From JBBQSN01 sp963825505 (GTDB lineage: Bacteria > Actinomycetota > Actinomycetes > Actinomycetales > CAWJMD01), in assembly GCA_963825505.1 (NCBI GenBank), contig CAWGTL010000024.1, positions 62,001 to 126,000 of the forward strand: a stretch of DNA of 64,000 bases, read 5' to 3'. A program made the position numbers and the translations under genes. Shown piece after piece: positions 32,560 through 41,909 of the stretch; position 1 is the stretch's first letter; the number at the start of each line of letters is the position of its first letter. Below the pieces are notes generated by a model that saw nothing but the letters and a program-made list of their open reading frames with translations, made no database searches and was not told where the DNA came from.

Positions 32560-33858
32560 ATGGGCGACGCACCGGCCTCGGCGAGCACCGCCCGGCCCAC
32601 GAACTGGGCCCGCAACGTCACCTTCTCGGCCGACCGGGTCGACCGCCCGCGCGACGTCGAGGAGCTTCGTCGCCTGGTGGCGGCGAGCCGGCACGTGCAC
32701 GCCGTCGGCACGGGGCACTCGTTCTCGCCCGTCGCCGACACCCGCGGGACCCTCGTCTCGCTGTCCGACCTGCCCCCGGTCGTCGACGTCGCCGCCGACC
32801 GGACTGCTGTCGCGGTCGGTGCCGGCATGACCTTCGCGCAGGTGGTGGGCGAGCTCGAGCGGCACGGGCTGGCGCTGGAGAACATGGGCTCGCTGCCGCA
32901 CATCGGCGTCGGCGGGGCCGCCTCCACCGGCACGCACGGCTCCGGGGACGGCAACCGGTGCCTGGCCGCGACCGTGCGCGCCGTCGAGCTGGTGACCGCC
33001 GGCGGCGACCTGCTCACCCTGGACCGTTCGGACCCGCGGTTCGGTGGCTCGGTGCTCGCCCTCGGCCGGCTCGGGGTGACGACCCGGCTGGAGCTGGACG
33101 TCGTCCCGTCGTTCGAGGTGGCGCAGACGGTGGTGGAGGGGATCGGCTGGGACGTGCTGCTCGAGCACCTCGACGAGGTGATGGCGAGCGCCTACAGCGT
33201 CAGCGTGTTCACGCTGCTGCCCGACCCGGGCACGGAGGACGCCGTGGTGGGCGCCGGCCGGGTGTGGGTGAAGCACCGCACGGGTGATGTGGTGGCCGAC
33301 CTCGCGGCTCTGGGCGGACGCCCCCTCGACCACGACGTGCACCCGACCCCCGGCCTGGACCCGGCCGGCAGCACGGTGCAGCGCGGCGTACCCGGCCGCT
33401 GGTTCGAGCGGCTCCCGCACTTCAGCGCGGACGGTGCGCCGAGCAGCAGCGGCGCCGAGCTGCAGTCGGAGTGGTACGTCGACCGGGTGCACGGACCGGC
33501 CGCGGTGCGGGCGCTGCTCGACGTCGCCGCCGAGCTGCGGCCGGTGCTGCAGGTGGTCGAGCTGCGCACCGTCGCCGCCGACGACCTCTGGCTCAGCCCG
33601 GCCGGGTCCGGCGGTGCGCTGGGGCTGCACGTCACGTGGTTGCCCGAACCTGTCGGCGTCGCCCGCGCGATCGCGGTCGCCGAGGTGGCGCTGGCTCCGT
33701 TCGGTCCGCGCCCGCACTGGGGCAAGGTGTTCGGCCTCTTCCCGTCCGACGTGGTCGCCCGCTTCCCGCGCTGGAACGACTTCCGTTCCCTCGTCGCCGA
33801 GCTCGACCCTGACGGCGTCTTCGGCAACGACTTCACCGACCAGTTCCTGGTGCTGTGA
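32560..33858 (+). CDS. aldO: Alditol oxidase (AldO-like, covalent FAD)
   Basis: 432 residues from ATG 32560. It closely follows Streptomyces AldO: NWARNVTFSADRVDRPRD at the N-terminus, GTGHSFSPV (H53, covalent FAD), SLPHIGVGGAASTGTHGSGD (FAD and active-site Ser), ERLPHFSADGAPSSSGAELQ, VVELRTVAADDLWLSP (catalytic Glu/Arg), HVTWLPEP (His/Thr) and RPHWGKVFGLFP (Lys). It oxidises xylitol, sorbitol or similar polyols at C1 with oxygen, releasing hydrogen peroxide. It lacks a signal peptide. A paralogous lactone-oxidase-like gene lies at 6285. Confidence 0.9.
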   Translation: MGDAPASASTARPTNWARNVTFSADRVDRPRDVEELRRLVAASRHVHAVGTGHSFSPVADTRGTLVSLSDLPPVVDVAADRTAVAVGAGMTFAQVVGELERHGLALENMGSLPHIGVGGAASTGTHGSGDGNRCLAATVRAVELVTAGGDLLTLDRSDPRFGGSVLALGRLGVTTRLELDVVPSFEVAQTVVEGIGWDVLLEHLDEVMASAYSVSVFTLLPDPGTEDAVVGAGRVWVKHRTGDVVADLAALGGRPLDHDVHPTPGLDPAGSTVQRGVPGRWFERLPHFSADGAPSSSGAELQSEWYVDRVHGPAAVRALLDVAAELRPVLQVVELRTVAADDLWLSPAGSGGALGLHVTWLPEPVGVARAIAVAEVALAPFGPRPHWGKVFGLFPSDVVARFPRWNDFRSLVAELDPDGVFGNDFTDQFLVL

Positions 33859-33928
33859 GGGGCGGGCTTGTGGTGCCAGCCACGCCGGCCCGCGCGCGTC
33901 GGGCGGCCTGCGGGTCGGTCGCCGCCCT

Positions 33929-34235
33929 GTGTTCGTGGCAGTGGCGACGGCCGCGTGCGATCCCGCACCGCCCGGCCTCGGCGTCGCCGTCCGGGACGGC
34001 ACGGTGCACGTGTACCTGCCGGACTGCGGGCCCACGAACGTCGTGCAGGTGTACGTGGAGCACACGACGAGCTGCCCAACGGGGAGTAGCAGGCGAGGAC
34101 GTGGTTGGCGCGGGCACCGCGAGATCCGTCGCGGCCACGGAGGACCTCGGTCCCGATGAGGTCCTCATCGACGACGACGTCGTCGCCGTGGACGAGCTCT
34201 CGACCCGTCGGGACTGGTGCGGTACCCCGCAGTGA
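33929..34235 (+). pseudogene. Decaying lipoprotein gene with two frameshifts
   Basis: GTG 33929 begins VFVAVATAACDPAPPG, a short hydrophobic stretch ending in an AAC lipobox, then LGVAVRDGTVHVYLPDCGPT and NVVQVYVEH. The protein continues in the next frame as DELPNGE (about 34060-34080), and in a third as VAGEDVVGAGTARSVAATED to DWCGTPQ with stop at 34235. Two single-base losses near 34055 and 34078 explain this. Codon bias weakens over the last 100 bp, and the signal peptide looks truncated, so this one may be genuine decay. Confidence 0.5.
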
Positions 34236-34238
34236 CCG

Positions 34239-35705
34239 TCACTCCCTGATCGAGGGCGGCGGCGTGCGCCAGCGCAGGCCGGTGGCGCGGGTGGCCTGGA
34301 CGGTCTGGTGGAAGGTGTTGCGCCGCAGCGCGCGGTCGGGGTCGAGCCGGTCGGGTGGCTTGAACCAGGGGAGGCCGTCGCGCATCACCATCACCCAACC
34401 CTCGCCCGGGCGGTTGGCGTCGTCGGGTTCCGCGTGGATGCGCGTGTGGTGGCGGTGGCAGAGCAGGGCGAGGTTGTCGATGGTCGTCGGGCCGCCGCGG
34501 GACCACCAGATGACGTGGTGCGCCTCGCACAACGACGGCGGGGTGGTGCACCCGGGCCACACGCAGCCGCGGTCGCGGGCGGCCAGCGCCGTCTGCTGCG
34601 CGGCCGTCGCGAGCCGGCCGATCGTGTCCATCGCCAGCGCCCGACCGTCCTTGTCGAGGACGACCCGGTCGATGACGGCGTCGCACGCGATCCGGGTCAG
34701 TGCGCCGCGGTCGACCAGGTCACCGTCGGTCGTGACAGCTGCGCCCGCGCCCTCGGTCCCGGCGAGCTGCTCCGGGGTGGTCACGACCACGACACGCGGC
34801 ACTGCTCGGGCCGCTCGCTGTCGGGCCACCGCCGCGTCCTCGGAGGGCGGAAGCTCCACTCTCGAGATGGTTGTCAGACCGGTCGCGGCGGCACCGAGGC
34901 CGAGGAACTCAGCCGCGGCACCGGCCATCACCCCGAGCGCGTCGACCCGGCGCTGACCGCGGGTCCGCAGATCCACCTCGCCGTCGTCCGCGCTGCCGGC
35001 GGCGCGGTCGCTCTCCACGACGTGGTCCAGGACCGAGCGGAGCTTGAGACCGGTGACCGGGTCGAGCTGGCCGTTCACCAGGACCATCCCGGTCTGGTCG
35101 GTCACCACCGTCAGGTGCCGCCGGTCCAGGGCGTTCTCGTCGTACCGGTCGGCCCTGTCCGGCGCGACCACCGACAGCAGGTGGCGCGACAGCACCTCGG
35201 CGGCGCCGGGATCGAACTGCCGAGCGTGCTCGGTCAGCAGGCCGTCGACCTCGTCCCGCCGCTCCCGCACCAACCGTGCCGGTAGACGGTTCAGCGCCGA
35301 CCGGGCGACGTCGACGTGCTCACGGGAGACCTCACCCTCGGCGAGCGCCGCACCCAGCGCACGGAACGTGCCGGTGTCGGGGCAGGTCAGCTTCGCGTTC
35401 TTCACGTCCGCACCGGCTCGCCGCGGGGAGACGCGGCACGCCGACTTCAGCAGGTTCACCGTGCGCGCCCCCTGCTCGCCGCGGGCGTCGGGGATCTCGC
35501 GGGAGACGGACTCGCGCAGGAGGCCGCCTCGCAGCGCCTCGAACCGCCCGATCATCGTCGTCGAGGTGACCAGCGCCGCGCGCAGCTCGGCCTCCGACAA
35601 CGACCACGTCGACTCCCCCAGGGCGGCCTCGACGACCTCGTCCAGCTGGGCCAGCGCGACCAGGACCGGGTGCCCCGACCCCGCGTCCACCGTCTCCGCC
35701 GCCAT
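34239..35705 (-). CDS. DUF222 and HNH endonuclease domain protein
   Basis: 488 residues from ATG 35705. The DUF222 part covers about residues 20-330 (ISREIPDARGEQGARTVNLL-like region, LTVVTDQTGMVLVNGQLDPV). The C-terminal HNH motif is RDRGCVWPGCTTPPSLCEAH HVIWW, with the catalytic His pair and the final NLALLCHRHHTRIH. Four Cys/His positions suggest a structural zinc. This is a multicopy actinobacterial family of unknown role, possibly a nicking nuclease or 13E12-repeat type mobile gene. Its stop lies three bases from the broken lipoprotein frame. Confidence 0.92.
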   Translation of the reverse strand: MAAETVDAGSGHPVLVALAQLDEVVEAALGESTWSLSEAELRAALVTSTTMIGRFEALRGGLLRESVSREIPDARGEQGARTVNLLKSACRVSPRRAGADVKNAKLTCPDTGTFRALGAALAEGEVSREHVDVARSALNRLPARLVRERRDEVDGLLTEHARQFDPGAAEVLSRHLLSVVAPDRADRYDENALDRRHLTVVTDQTGMVLVNGQLDPVTGLKLRSVLDHVVESDRAAGSADDGEVDLRTRGQRRVDALGVMAGAAAEFLGLGAAATGLTTISRVELPPSEDAAVARQRAARAVPRVVVVTTPEQLAGTEGAGAAVTTDGDLVDRGALTRIACDAVIDRVVLDKDGRALAMDTIGRLATAAQQTALAARDRGCVWPGCTTPPSLCEAHHVIWWSRGGPTTIDNLALLCHRHHTRIHAEPDDANRPGEGWVMVMRDGLPWFKPPDRLDPDRALRRNTFHQTVQATRATGLRWRTPPPSIRE

Positions 35706-36134
35706 ACCCCAAGACTAGGCGGCACCACCGACAACCACTGTGCTGCAACAGATCCTGTGGACGGCTGGACGGACTCGACCGTCTCCTGTGGACGACGAAC
35801 GACGAGTCTCGACATACCCGCGCGTCGTGCGTGACCGCGACAGGACTCAGGCGCTCAGACCGGTCTCACGGGCGGCCCGACGCATCGTCGGCATCACGCC
35901 GTGCCGGGCCAGAGCAGCCGCTGCGTCGGGTCGGGACCGGGGACGAGCTCTGCCATCGGCCACCTCTTCATCCCGACCCGACCCCGTCCGGAGTGCAGGG
36001 ACAGGGCCAGGTCTCCGCGGGTGTCTGCTCCTCCTTCGCCCGCTCGGCTGAGCCGCGGCTCCCGCGGCGCTTCAGCGGCCTTCAGCGGGTCGGCCCATGG
36101 TCGTCATCAGAACCGCACCGACCGAGGAGTCGAC
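35706..36134. other. Gene-poor region upstream of the HNH gene
   Basis: No convincing gene in about 430 bp, and codon-position GC bias is weak in all frames. CTGTGGACG occurs twice (35754-35762 and near 35789). On the minus strand a short frame, ARHGVMPTMRRAARETGLSA ending near 35847, may be a gene remnant. No mobile-element ends, tRNA or terminal inverted repeats were seen. Confidence 0.4.
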
Positions 36135-36352
36135 ACGAACACCACCCCCCGCACCCGCCGCACGTCCACCGCAGGCCTACGTCGCACGATCGTGTCCGCG
36201 GTCGTCGCCACCGCAGCCCTCACCGGGTTCAGCACGTCGTCCGCCTCCGCCGCCGGGGGGCGGGCACCGTCGTGCTCGTGCTCGTCGCTCGCTGCAGCCG
36301 GTCGAGACAGCCGCCCGTCGACCCGTGGGACGTCGGCGCCTCGGACCTCCTA
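36135..36352 (+). pseudogene. Secreted-protein remnant with a lost start codon
   Basis: A good ribosome binding site GAGGAG (36124-36129) precedes ACG at 36135, where ATG is expected. The frame continues NTTPRTRRTSTAGLRRTIVS and AVVATAALTGFSTSSASAAG, a textbook Sec signal peptide with an ASA cleavage site. The mature part is only about 30 residues, with no recognisable domain, and ends at 36352. An ATG to ACG change plus truncation fits a dead gene. No coding alternative in the other frames is convincing. Confidence 0.45.
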
Positions 36353-36760
36353 GGTCGAGACGCGCGACACTCGGTCGACAAGCGGCTTCACGTCGAACGG
36401 GCCGTCGAAGACGGTGACGAAGGTGCAGCCCGCTCCGTCCGCCGGCACGTGGTGCATCGCCGAGCCCGCCGGGAAGTGCGCCCACCCACCGACGCCGACC
36501 CGCACGCCATCGACGTCGAGCGCTCCCTCGAGCACCACGACGGTGTGCGCCGCGGAGTGCCGGTGCCACCGCTCGACCAGACCGGCCGGGTAGCGCACCA
36601 GCCAGTGCTCGGCACCCGTGCGCGGGTCCTGGTGCAGCAGGCGCACACCCACCGGGCGGTCGTAGATCTCCGGCTGCGACGGGTCGGTCCGGAGCGCGAG
36701 GAGGTCACCCACCACCAGGGCCTCACCGACCTGAGCCACCCCCGGCTCAGGAGGGGTCAC
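36350..36760 (-). CDS. Cupin domain protein linked to tmsAB
   Basis: 136 residues from GTG 36760, which overlaps the methyltransferase stop as GTGA. A single cupin barrel: LVRYPAGLVERWHRHSAAHT supplies the HxH motif 1, and AHFPAGSAMHHVPADGAGCT supplies motif 2, so a metal could be bound. It is the third gene of the tms operon. TmsC in the known cluster is a different, membrane-type protein, so this cupin may be a lineage-specific accessory, perhaps a sensor or chaperone for the lipid pathway (inference). Confidence 0.82.
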   Translation of the reverse strand: MTPPEPGVAQVGEALVVGDLLALRTDPSQPEIYDRPVGVRLLHQDPRTGAEHWLVRYPAGLVERWHRHSAAHTVVVLEGALDVDGVRVGVGGWAHFPAGSAMHHVPADGAGCTFVTVFDGPFDVKPLVDRVSRVST

Positions 36761-38088
36761 GGCGTCCAGTCGGGCCGCAGGGGGTAGGTGGTGCGGCCGT
36801 CGTGCCCCGGCTTGGAGGCGAGCACCTGGTGCAGCTGCAACCCGTTGGTCTCGAACGCCATCCGCGAGCCGGCCATGTACAGCCCCCACACCTTGGCGGT
36901 GGCCTCGCCGACCTCGGCGACGCACTCGTCCCAGTTCTCCACCAGGTTCGCGCACCACGCGGCCAGCGTGTGCGCGTAGTGGAGTCGCAGGTTCTCCTCG
37001 TGGTGCACCTCGAACCCCGCGTCGTGCACCTCGGTGACGACCCGCCCGGGGGAGGCGAGCTCGCCGTCGGGGAAGACGTACCGGTCGGTGAACGGCTCGG
37101 TGCGGGCCCCGATCCGTCCGTTGGACCGGGTGATGGTGTGGTTGAGCAGGCGGCCGCCGACGCGCAGCCGGCTGTGCAGGAACCGGAAGTACGCCGGGTA
37201 GTTGCGCACCCCGATGTGCTCGGTGAGCCCGATCGAGCTGACGGCGTCGAACGCCGCGGCGGGGGCGTCGCGGTAGTCGAGGTGGCGCACCTCGGCCAGG
37301 TGCGCCAGGCCCTCCCGCTCGATCGCGGCCTGCGCCCAGGTCGCCTGCTCGCGCGACAGCGTGACGCCCAGCGCGCGGACGCCGTGCTCGCGGGCGGCGT
37401 GCCGCACCATCCCGCCCCACCCGCAGCCGACGTCGAGCAGCCGCACTCCCGGCTCGAGCGCGAGCTTGCCCGCGACCAGCTCGTACTTGCGCGCCTGCGC
37501 CTGCTCGAGGGAGTCGGTGGGGGACTCGTAGACCGCGCAGGTGTAGGTCATCGACGGGCCGAGCACCTTCTCGTAGAAGGCGTTGCTGACGTCGTAGTGG
37601 TGGCTGATCGCATCGCCCGCGCGCTCGGCGCGACCGGCCCGGGCGGCGAGCTGCCGGGCCGCGCGGCGCCAGCGCGGCGGCGCCTCCTGCGGTGGCGGGG
37701 GCGGTGGACGGAGGAACCCGCGGCCGTAGCTGCGGCTGATCGACGTCACCAGCCGGGCGATCTCGGCGGGCGGCGGGCGGTGCGTGCGCACCGAGCGCAG
37801 CGCGCGGAACAGCTCGTAGGGGTCGCCGGGGTGCACGCCCTCCAGCACCAGGCCGTCGGTGAGGTACGCCCGCGCCAGGCCCAGGTCGCCCGGCGCCGTG
37901 ATGACGTACTGCAGGCCCTCGGGCGTCCGGATGTCGAGTGTGATCCCGGTGTCGTCGGTGCCCAGCCGCGAGCCGTCGAAGGCCCTGACCTGCAACGGGA
38001 TCGGCTCGTCGACGACTGCGCGCACCAGCTCCGCGACGGTGAGCACGTGGTCGGCGTCGCCGCCGACGGTGCGGGCCAGGCTCGTCAT
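36757..38088 (-). CDS. tmsB: 10-methylene fatty acid synthase (CFA-type methyltransferase, TmsB/BfaB)
   Basis: 443 residues from ATG 38088, overlapping the tmsA stop as ATGA. An N-terminal lipid domain precedes a SAM-dependent methyltransferase with AISHHYDVSNAFYEKVLG, LLDVGCGWGGMVRHAAREHG and VRHLDYRDAPAAAFDAVSSI. The sequence resembles M. tuberculosis UfaA1 (BfaB). Next to a TmsA-like FAD protein, it should methylenate the double bond of oleoyl phospholipids at C10 using SAM. A polyproline loop (PPPPPPQEAPP) separates the domains. Function rests on family and operon context. Confidence 0.88.
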   Translation of the reverse strand: MTSLARTVGGDADHVLTVAELVRAVVDEPIPLQVRAFDGSRLGTDDTGITLDIRTPEGLQYVITAPGDLGLARAYLTDGLVLEGVHPGDPYELFRALRSVRTHRPPPAEIARLVTSISRSYGRGFLRPPPPPPQEAPPRWRRAARQLAARAGRAERAGDAISHHYDVSNAFYEKVLGPSMTYTCAVYESPTDSLEQAQARKYELVAGKLALEPGVRLLDVGCGWGGMVRHAAREHGVRALGVTLSREQATWAQAAIEREGLAHLAEVRHLDYRDAPAAAFDAVSSIGLTEHIGVRNYPAYFRFLHSRLRVGGRLLNHTITRSNGRIGARTEPFTDRYVFPDGELASPGRVVTEVHDAGFEVHHEENLRLHYAHTLAAWCANLVENWDECVAEVGEATAKVWGLYMAGSRMAFETNGLQLHQVLASKPGHDGRTTYPLRPDWTP

Positions 38089-39491
38089 CGTCTCCCCACC
38101 ACCTTCTCGAACATCCCGGGCAGGCGGTGCTCGGGGTCGTACCTGTCCTTGGCGCGGCGGTAGGTCTCGCCGCCGTACAGCCGGTCGAACGTCGCGCGGT
38201 CGTAGTACGCGTCCGAGTAGAGCGACTTGTGGCCACCCGCCGCCGAGACCTGTTGCTCGACAGCCCGGTTCACGTCACCGTCCTGGGCGCCGGGCACGAT
38301 CGGCACCGTCCCCCAGAACCCGATGTTGACGTACACCTCGGCGGGGTCGAGCGGGTAGAGCGGCCACGTGGTGGCCGCCGCGCCACCACGCAGCCGCACC
38401 GGGCACAGCCACACCGGCGCGACCGGCACCTCGCGCAGGAACCAGCGCAGGAAGTCCGCCGTGCGGTCGAGCGGGATCTCGACGTCCTGCACCACCCGCT
38501 CGCGCGCCGGTCGCCCGCGCCAGCGGTCGACCGTGGCCGCCACGTGGTGCCTGTTCTCGAACCCGACGATCCGGTGGTAGACGTCGCTGCGCCGGTAGCG
38601 CCGCGGCCAGAGCCGGCGCACCACCGGGTGCTGGGCCCCGAAGGCGCGCGAGCACCAGAACCAGTCGGTGTCCCAGCGCCACAGGTAGTCGTTTGCCGTG
38701 AGGGCGTCGGTGTCGCGCTCGGCCAGCGATCGGTAGTAGACCTGCTGCCCGGTGTAGTCGCTGGGCGGGCCGGCCGCCCGCGCCTCGGCGAGCGGGGCGT
38801 CTCGCCCCAGCACGAGGTACGCCTCGCGGGGTCCGAGGACGACGCCGTCGAGGTAGTCGACCGCCTCGCCGTCCCAGACCGGGTCGGCGCACAGGGCCCC
38901 GACCGCGGCGGCCAGGTCGTCGAGGTCGACGAAGCGCACGTTGCGGGTGAGCACCGCCGGGCCCACCGGTCGCAGCTCGATCCGCAGCCGGGTGGCGTAC
39001 CCCAGCGCGCCGTAGGAGTTCGGGAACGCGGCGAACAGCTCGGCGTGCTCGCCCTCGGGCTGGGCCGTGACCACCTCACCGGTGCCCGTGAGGACGTCGA
39101 GCTCGAGCACCGACTCGTGCGGCAGGCCGTGCCGGAACGACGTGGACTCGATGCCGAGACCGGTGACCGCGCCGCCGAGGGTGATGGTGCGCAGCTGCGG
39201 GACGACGAGCGGCGCGAGCCCGTGCGGCAGGGTCGCCGCCACGAGGTCCTCGTAGGTGCACATGCCCTGCACGTCGGCCGTGCGCGCGACCGGGTCGACG
39301 TGCAGCACGCCGTCGAGCCCGGACGCGTCGAGGCCGGCACCGGTGGCGGCCTGGCGCGGGCGGAACAGGTTGGACGTGCGCTTGGCCAGCCGCACGGGGC
39401 TGCCGGCGGGCACGGCGGCGAACGACGCCACGAGCCGGTCGACCGCGGCGGCGTGGGCGAGGTCCGGGGCCACGTCGTGCACGAGCACCAT
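38085..39491 (-). CDS. tmsA: FAD-dependent 10-methylene fatty acid reductase (TmsA/BfaA)
   Basis: 468 residues from ATG 39491 (GTG 39509 is an in-frame alternative). An FAD_binding_4 domain has VPQLRTITLGGAVTGLGIES, and the rest matches DHCR24-like BfaA/TmsA proteins, with YRRSDVYHRIVGFENRH and YDPEHRLPGMFEKVVGRR at the C-terminus. It should reduce the 10-methylene intermediate to a 10-methyl branch (tuberculostearate-type lipid) with NADPH. First gene of the tmsA-tmsB-cupin operon. The intergenic space to the diguanylate cyclase gene is only 90 bp. Confidence 0.88.
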   Translation of the reverse strand: MVLVHDVAPDLAHAAAVDRLVASFAAVPAGSPVRLAKRTSNLFRPRQAATGAGLDASGLDGVLHVDPVARTADVQGMCTYEDLVAATLPHGLAPLVVPQLRTITLGGAVTGLGIESTSFRHGLPHESVLELDVLTGTGEVVTAQPEGEHAELFAAFPNSYGALGYATRLRIELRPVGPAVLTRNVRFVDLDDLAAAVGALCADPVWDGEAVDYLDGVVLGPREAYLVLGRDAPLAEARAAGPPSDYTGQQVYYRSLAERDTDALTANDYLWRWDTDWFWCSRAFGAQHPVVRRLWPRRYRRSDVYHRIVGFENRHHVAATVDRWRGRPARERVVQDVEIPLDRTADFLRWFLREVPVAPVWLCPVRLRGGAAATTWPLYPLDPAEVYVNIGFWGTVPIVPGAQDGDVNRAVEQQVSAAGGHKSLYSDAYYDRATFDRLYGGETYRRAKDRYDPEHRLPGMFEKVVGRR

Positions 39492-39581
39492 GTGCTCACT
39501 GTGCCGCACGGTGCCGACACCGTCACGGGGGTTCCGCGCGCGAGATCGGCGGCGCGCACCGCGCCACGCCGATCGCCCCGG

Positions 39582-41909
39582 TCAGGCGGTCGCGACCTGC
39601 CCGGCGGCGTCCTCGCGCCGGGGTACCGGCACCTGGCCCGGCAGCGCCGGCAGCGCCGGCAGCGCCGGCCGCGCGAGCAGGGCGGGCAGCTGGTCGGCGG
39701 GCACCGGTCGGCTCCACAGGTAGCCCTGGCCCAGGTCGCAGCGAGCCTCGCGCAGCCACGCGTGCTGGTCGGCCTCCTCGACGCCCTCGGCGACCGTCGA
39801 CAGCCCGAGCCGGTGGCTCATCGCGATGATCGCCTGGGTGATCGAGGCGTCGTCCTGGCCGCTGGCGACGTGGTCGATGAAGGTCTTGTCGACCTTCAGC
39901 ACGTCGACGGGGAGCTGGGACAGGTAGGCGAGCGAGCTGTAACCGGTCCCGAAGTCGTCGATGGCCACGCGGATGCCGTGCTCGCGCAGTGCGGCGAGCC
40001 GTGGCGAGGCGGCACCCAGGTCGGACATCACGACGCTCTCGGTGATCTCGACCACCAGCAGGTGCGGGGGCAGTCCGGTGTCGGCGAGCACCCCGAGCAC
40101 CTCCTGCACGAACCCCGCGTGCGCGAGCTGCTGGGCCGCGACGTTGACGGCCATCGTCACCGGACCGCTCGACTGCAGCGCGACCGCCTGGCGGCACGCC
40201 TCGCGCAGCACCCACGACCCCATCCGGACGACGAGCCCGGTCTCCTCGGCCAGCGGGATGAACGCCGACGGCGGGACGAGGCCGCGGTCGGGGTGCTGCC
40301 AGCGCACGAGCGCCTCGAACCCGGTGATCCGGCCGTCGGTGATGGAGACGGTCGGCTGGTAGTGCAGGACCAGCTGCTCCTCGTCCAGCGCGCGGTGCAG
40401 CTCCGAGCGCAGCGCGAGCCGCTCGACAGCCTGCGCGTGCATGGCCGCCTCGTACCGCGCGGTGGTCGACCGGCCGGTCGTGCGACCGGCGCCCTTGGCC
40501 TCGTACATCGCGAGGTCGGCGTTGCGCAGCAGCTCCTGCGCGTCGGCCGATCCGCCCCGGGCGGTGGCCACGCCGATGCTGAGCCGCACCGGCACCGACG
40601 TCCCGCCGACGGTGACCGGCTCCTCGAGGGCCTCCACGAGCCGAGCCGCGACCCGCATCGCGTCCTCGGACGGGGTGCGGTCGAGCAGGACGGCGAACTC
40701 GTCCCCGCCGAGGCGGGCGGCGGTGTCGCCGGGGCGCACGACGTCGGCGATCCGGCGGGCGACGGTCGTCAGCAGCTCGTCGCCGCAGCCGTGGCCGAGG
40801 CTGTCGTTGACGGTCTTGAAGTCGTCGACGTCGCAGAACAGGACGGTGACCTCCGGCCCGTCGGCGGCGTACGAGCCGTCCGTGCCCCGGCCGAGCGCGT
40901 GCGCGAGGCGGTCCATGAACAGCTGCCGGTTGGCCAGCCCGGTGAGGTCGTCGTAGAAGGCCTGCACGGCGAGCCGCTCCTGCAGCGCGTGCCGGTCGGT
41001 GACGTCGCGCAGCGTCAGCACCAGGCCGCTCACCGCGGGCTCGTCGAGCAGGTTGGTGAGGCTCCCCTCGAGCACGAGCACCCGGCCGTCGGCGTGCCGG
41101 ACCCGCACCCGGACGGCGCGGCTCTCGCTGGGTCCGAGGCCCGAGACCTGGGCGACCACGGTCTCCACGTCGTCGTCGAGGACGTGGTCGACCATCGTCG
41201 TGCCGAGCACCTCCTCGGGCGCGAGGCCGAGCACGACCCACGAGGACGGGCTGACGTAGGTGGTGCGCCCGCCCGCGTCCAGCACGGTGACCAGCTCGGA
41301 CCCGTTCTGCACCAGGGCCATCAGCCGCTTCTCGCTGGCCTCCAGCGACTCCTGCGCGGTGACGCGCTGCTGGAGGGCCCGGTGGCGCTGCACGAGCCGG
41401 CGGAACCAGAGGAACCAGCCGATCGAGACCACGACGAGCAGCACGGCGTAGACGAGGTTGGCCTGCCGGTCGATCGCCTCGCTGCGGCCGCGCACGGTCT
41501 CACCGACGGCCTCGCTCGCGGCCACGGCCTCCTCGGTGCGGCCGGTGCGGGCCCCGGCGAGACCGGACTCCAGGGCCGCGACCTCGTCGGCAGGCAGTCC
41601 GGCGCGGGCGAGGTCGTCGACCAGCACCTGCGCCCGGACCGAGGCGTCGCGGCCGTCGCGGAGGTCGGCGGCCGAGGCCGAGGTCAGCACGCCGTGCAGC
41701 TCGGCCCGGAGCACCTGCTGCGCGCGCGCGTCGTCGCCGCGGTGGTACACGGTGTCGAGGAGGGCGAACTCGCCCACGACCACCAGGACGGTCGCGAGCG
41801 CGGTCGCGGCGACGCGGCGCCACGACCTGGCGGGTGTCGTGCTGGTGCGCACGGCCGTCGGCCCTCCTGTCGGTGCCGCCGCCGGTCGAATCGGGACGGC
41901 GGTGGTCAT
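39582..41909 (-). CDS. Membrane-bound PAS-GGDEF-EAL protein (c-di-GMP turnover)
   Basis: 775 residues from ATG 41909. Two N-terminal helices (about residues 33-52 and 150-168) flank a periplasmic helical sensor. A PAS domain (ELVTVLDAGGRTTYVSPSSW) follows. The GGDEF domain is intact (ARLGGDEFAVLLDR) with an upstream RPGD product-inhibition I-site. The EAL domain is also intact (ITGFEALVRWQHPD, AIDDFGTGYSSLAYL, KVDKTFIDH). It could both make and degrade c-di-GMP. The C-terminus carries a PALPALPALP repeat. Confidence 0.93.
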   Translation of the reverse strand: MTTAVPIRPAAAPTGGPTAVRTSTTPARSWRRVAATALATVLVVVGEFALLDTVYHRGDDARAQQVLRAELHGVLTSASAADLRDGRDASVRAQVLVDDLARAGLPADEVAALESGLAGARTGRTEEAVAASEAVGETVRGRSEAIDRQANLVYAVLLVVVSIGWFLWFRRLVQRHRALQQRVTAQESLEASEKRLMALVQNGSELVTVLDAGGRTTYVSPSSWVVLGLAPEEVLGTTMVDHVLDDDVETVVAQVSGLGPSESRAVRVRVRHADGRVLVLEGSLTNLLDEPAVSGLVLTLRDVTDRHALQERLAVQAFYDDLTGLANRQLFMDRLAHALGRGTDGSYAADGPEVTVLFCDVDDFKTVNDSLGHGCGDELLTTVARRIADVVRPGDTAARLGGDEFAVLLDRTPSEDAMRVAARLVEALEEPVTVGGTSVPVRLSIGVATARGGSADAQELLRNADLAMYEAKGAGRTTGRSTTARYEAAMHAQAVERLALRSELHRALDEEQLVLHYQPTVSITDGRITGFEALVRWQHPDRGLVPPSAFIPLAEETGLVVRMGSWVLREACRQAVALQSSGPVTMAVNVAAQQLAHAGFVQEVLGVLADTGLPPHLLVVEITESVVMSDLGAASPRLAALREHGIRVAIDDFGTGYSSLAYLSQLPVDVLKVDKTFIDHVASGQDDASITQAIIAMSHRLGLSTVAEGVEEADQHAWLREARCDLGQGYLWSRPVPADQLPALLARPALPALPALPGQVPVPRREDAAGQVATA
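39639..39670. repeat. 9-bp tandem repeat (CGGCAGCGC units)
   Basis: About three and a half copies of a 9-bp unit at the 3' end of the GGDEF-EAL gene, read there as Pro-Ala-Leu repeats. It is a slippage-prone in-frame repeat that would vary the tail length without shifting frame. Confidence 0.65.

Noticed and set aside
39639..39670. Short repeats as a CRISPR array
   Set aside because: 9-bp units without spacers inside a coding region, read as Pro-Ala-Leu.
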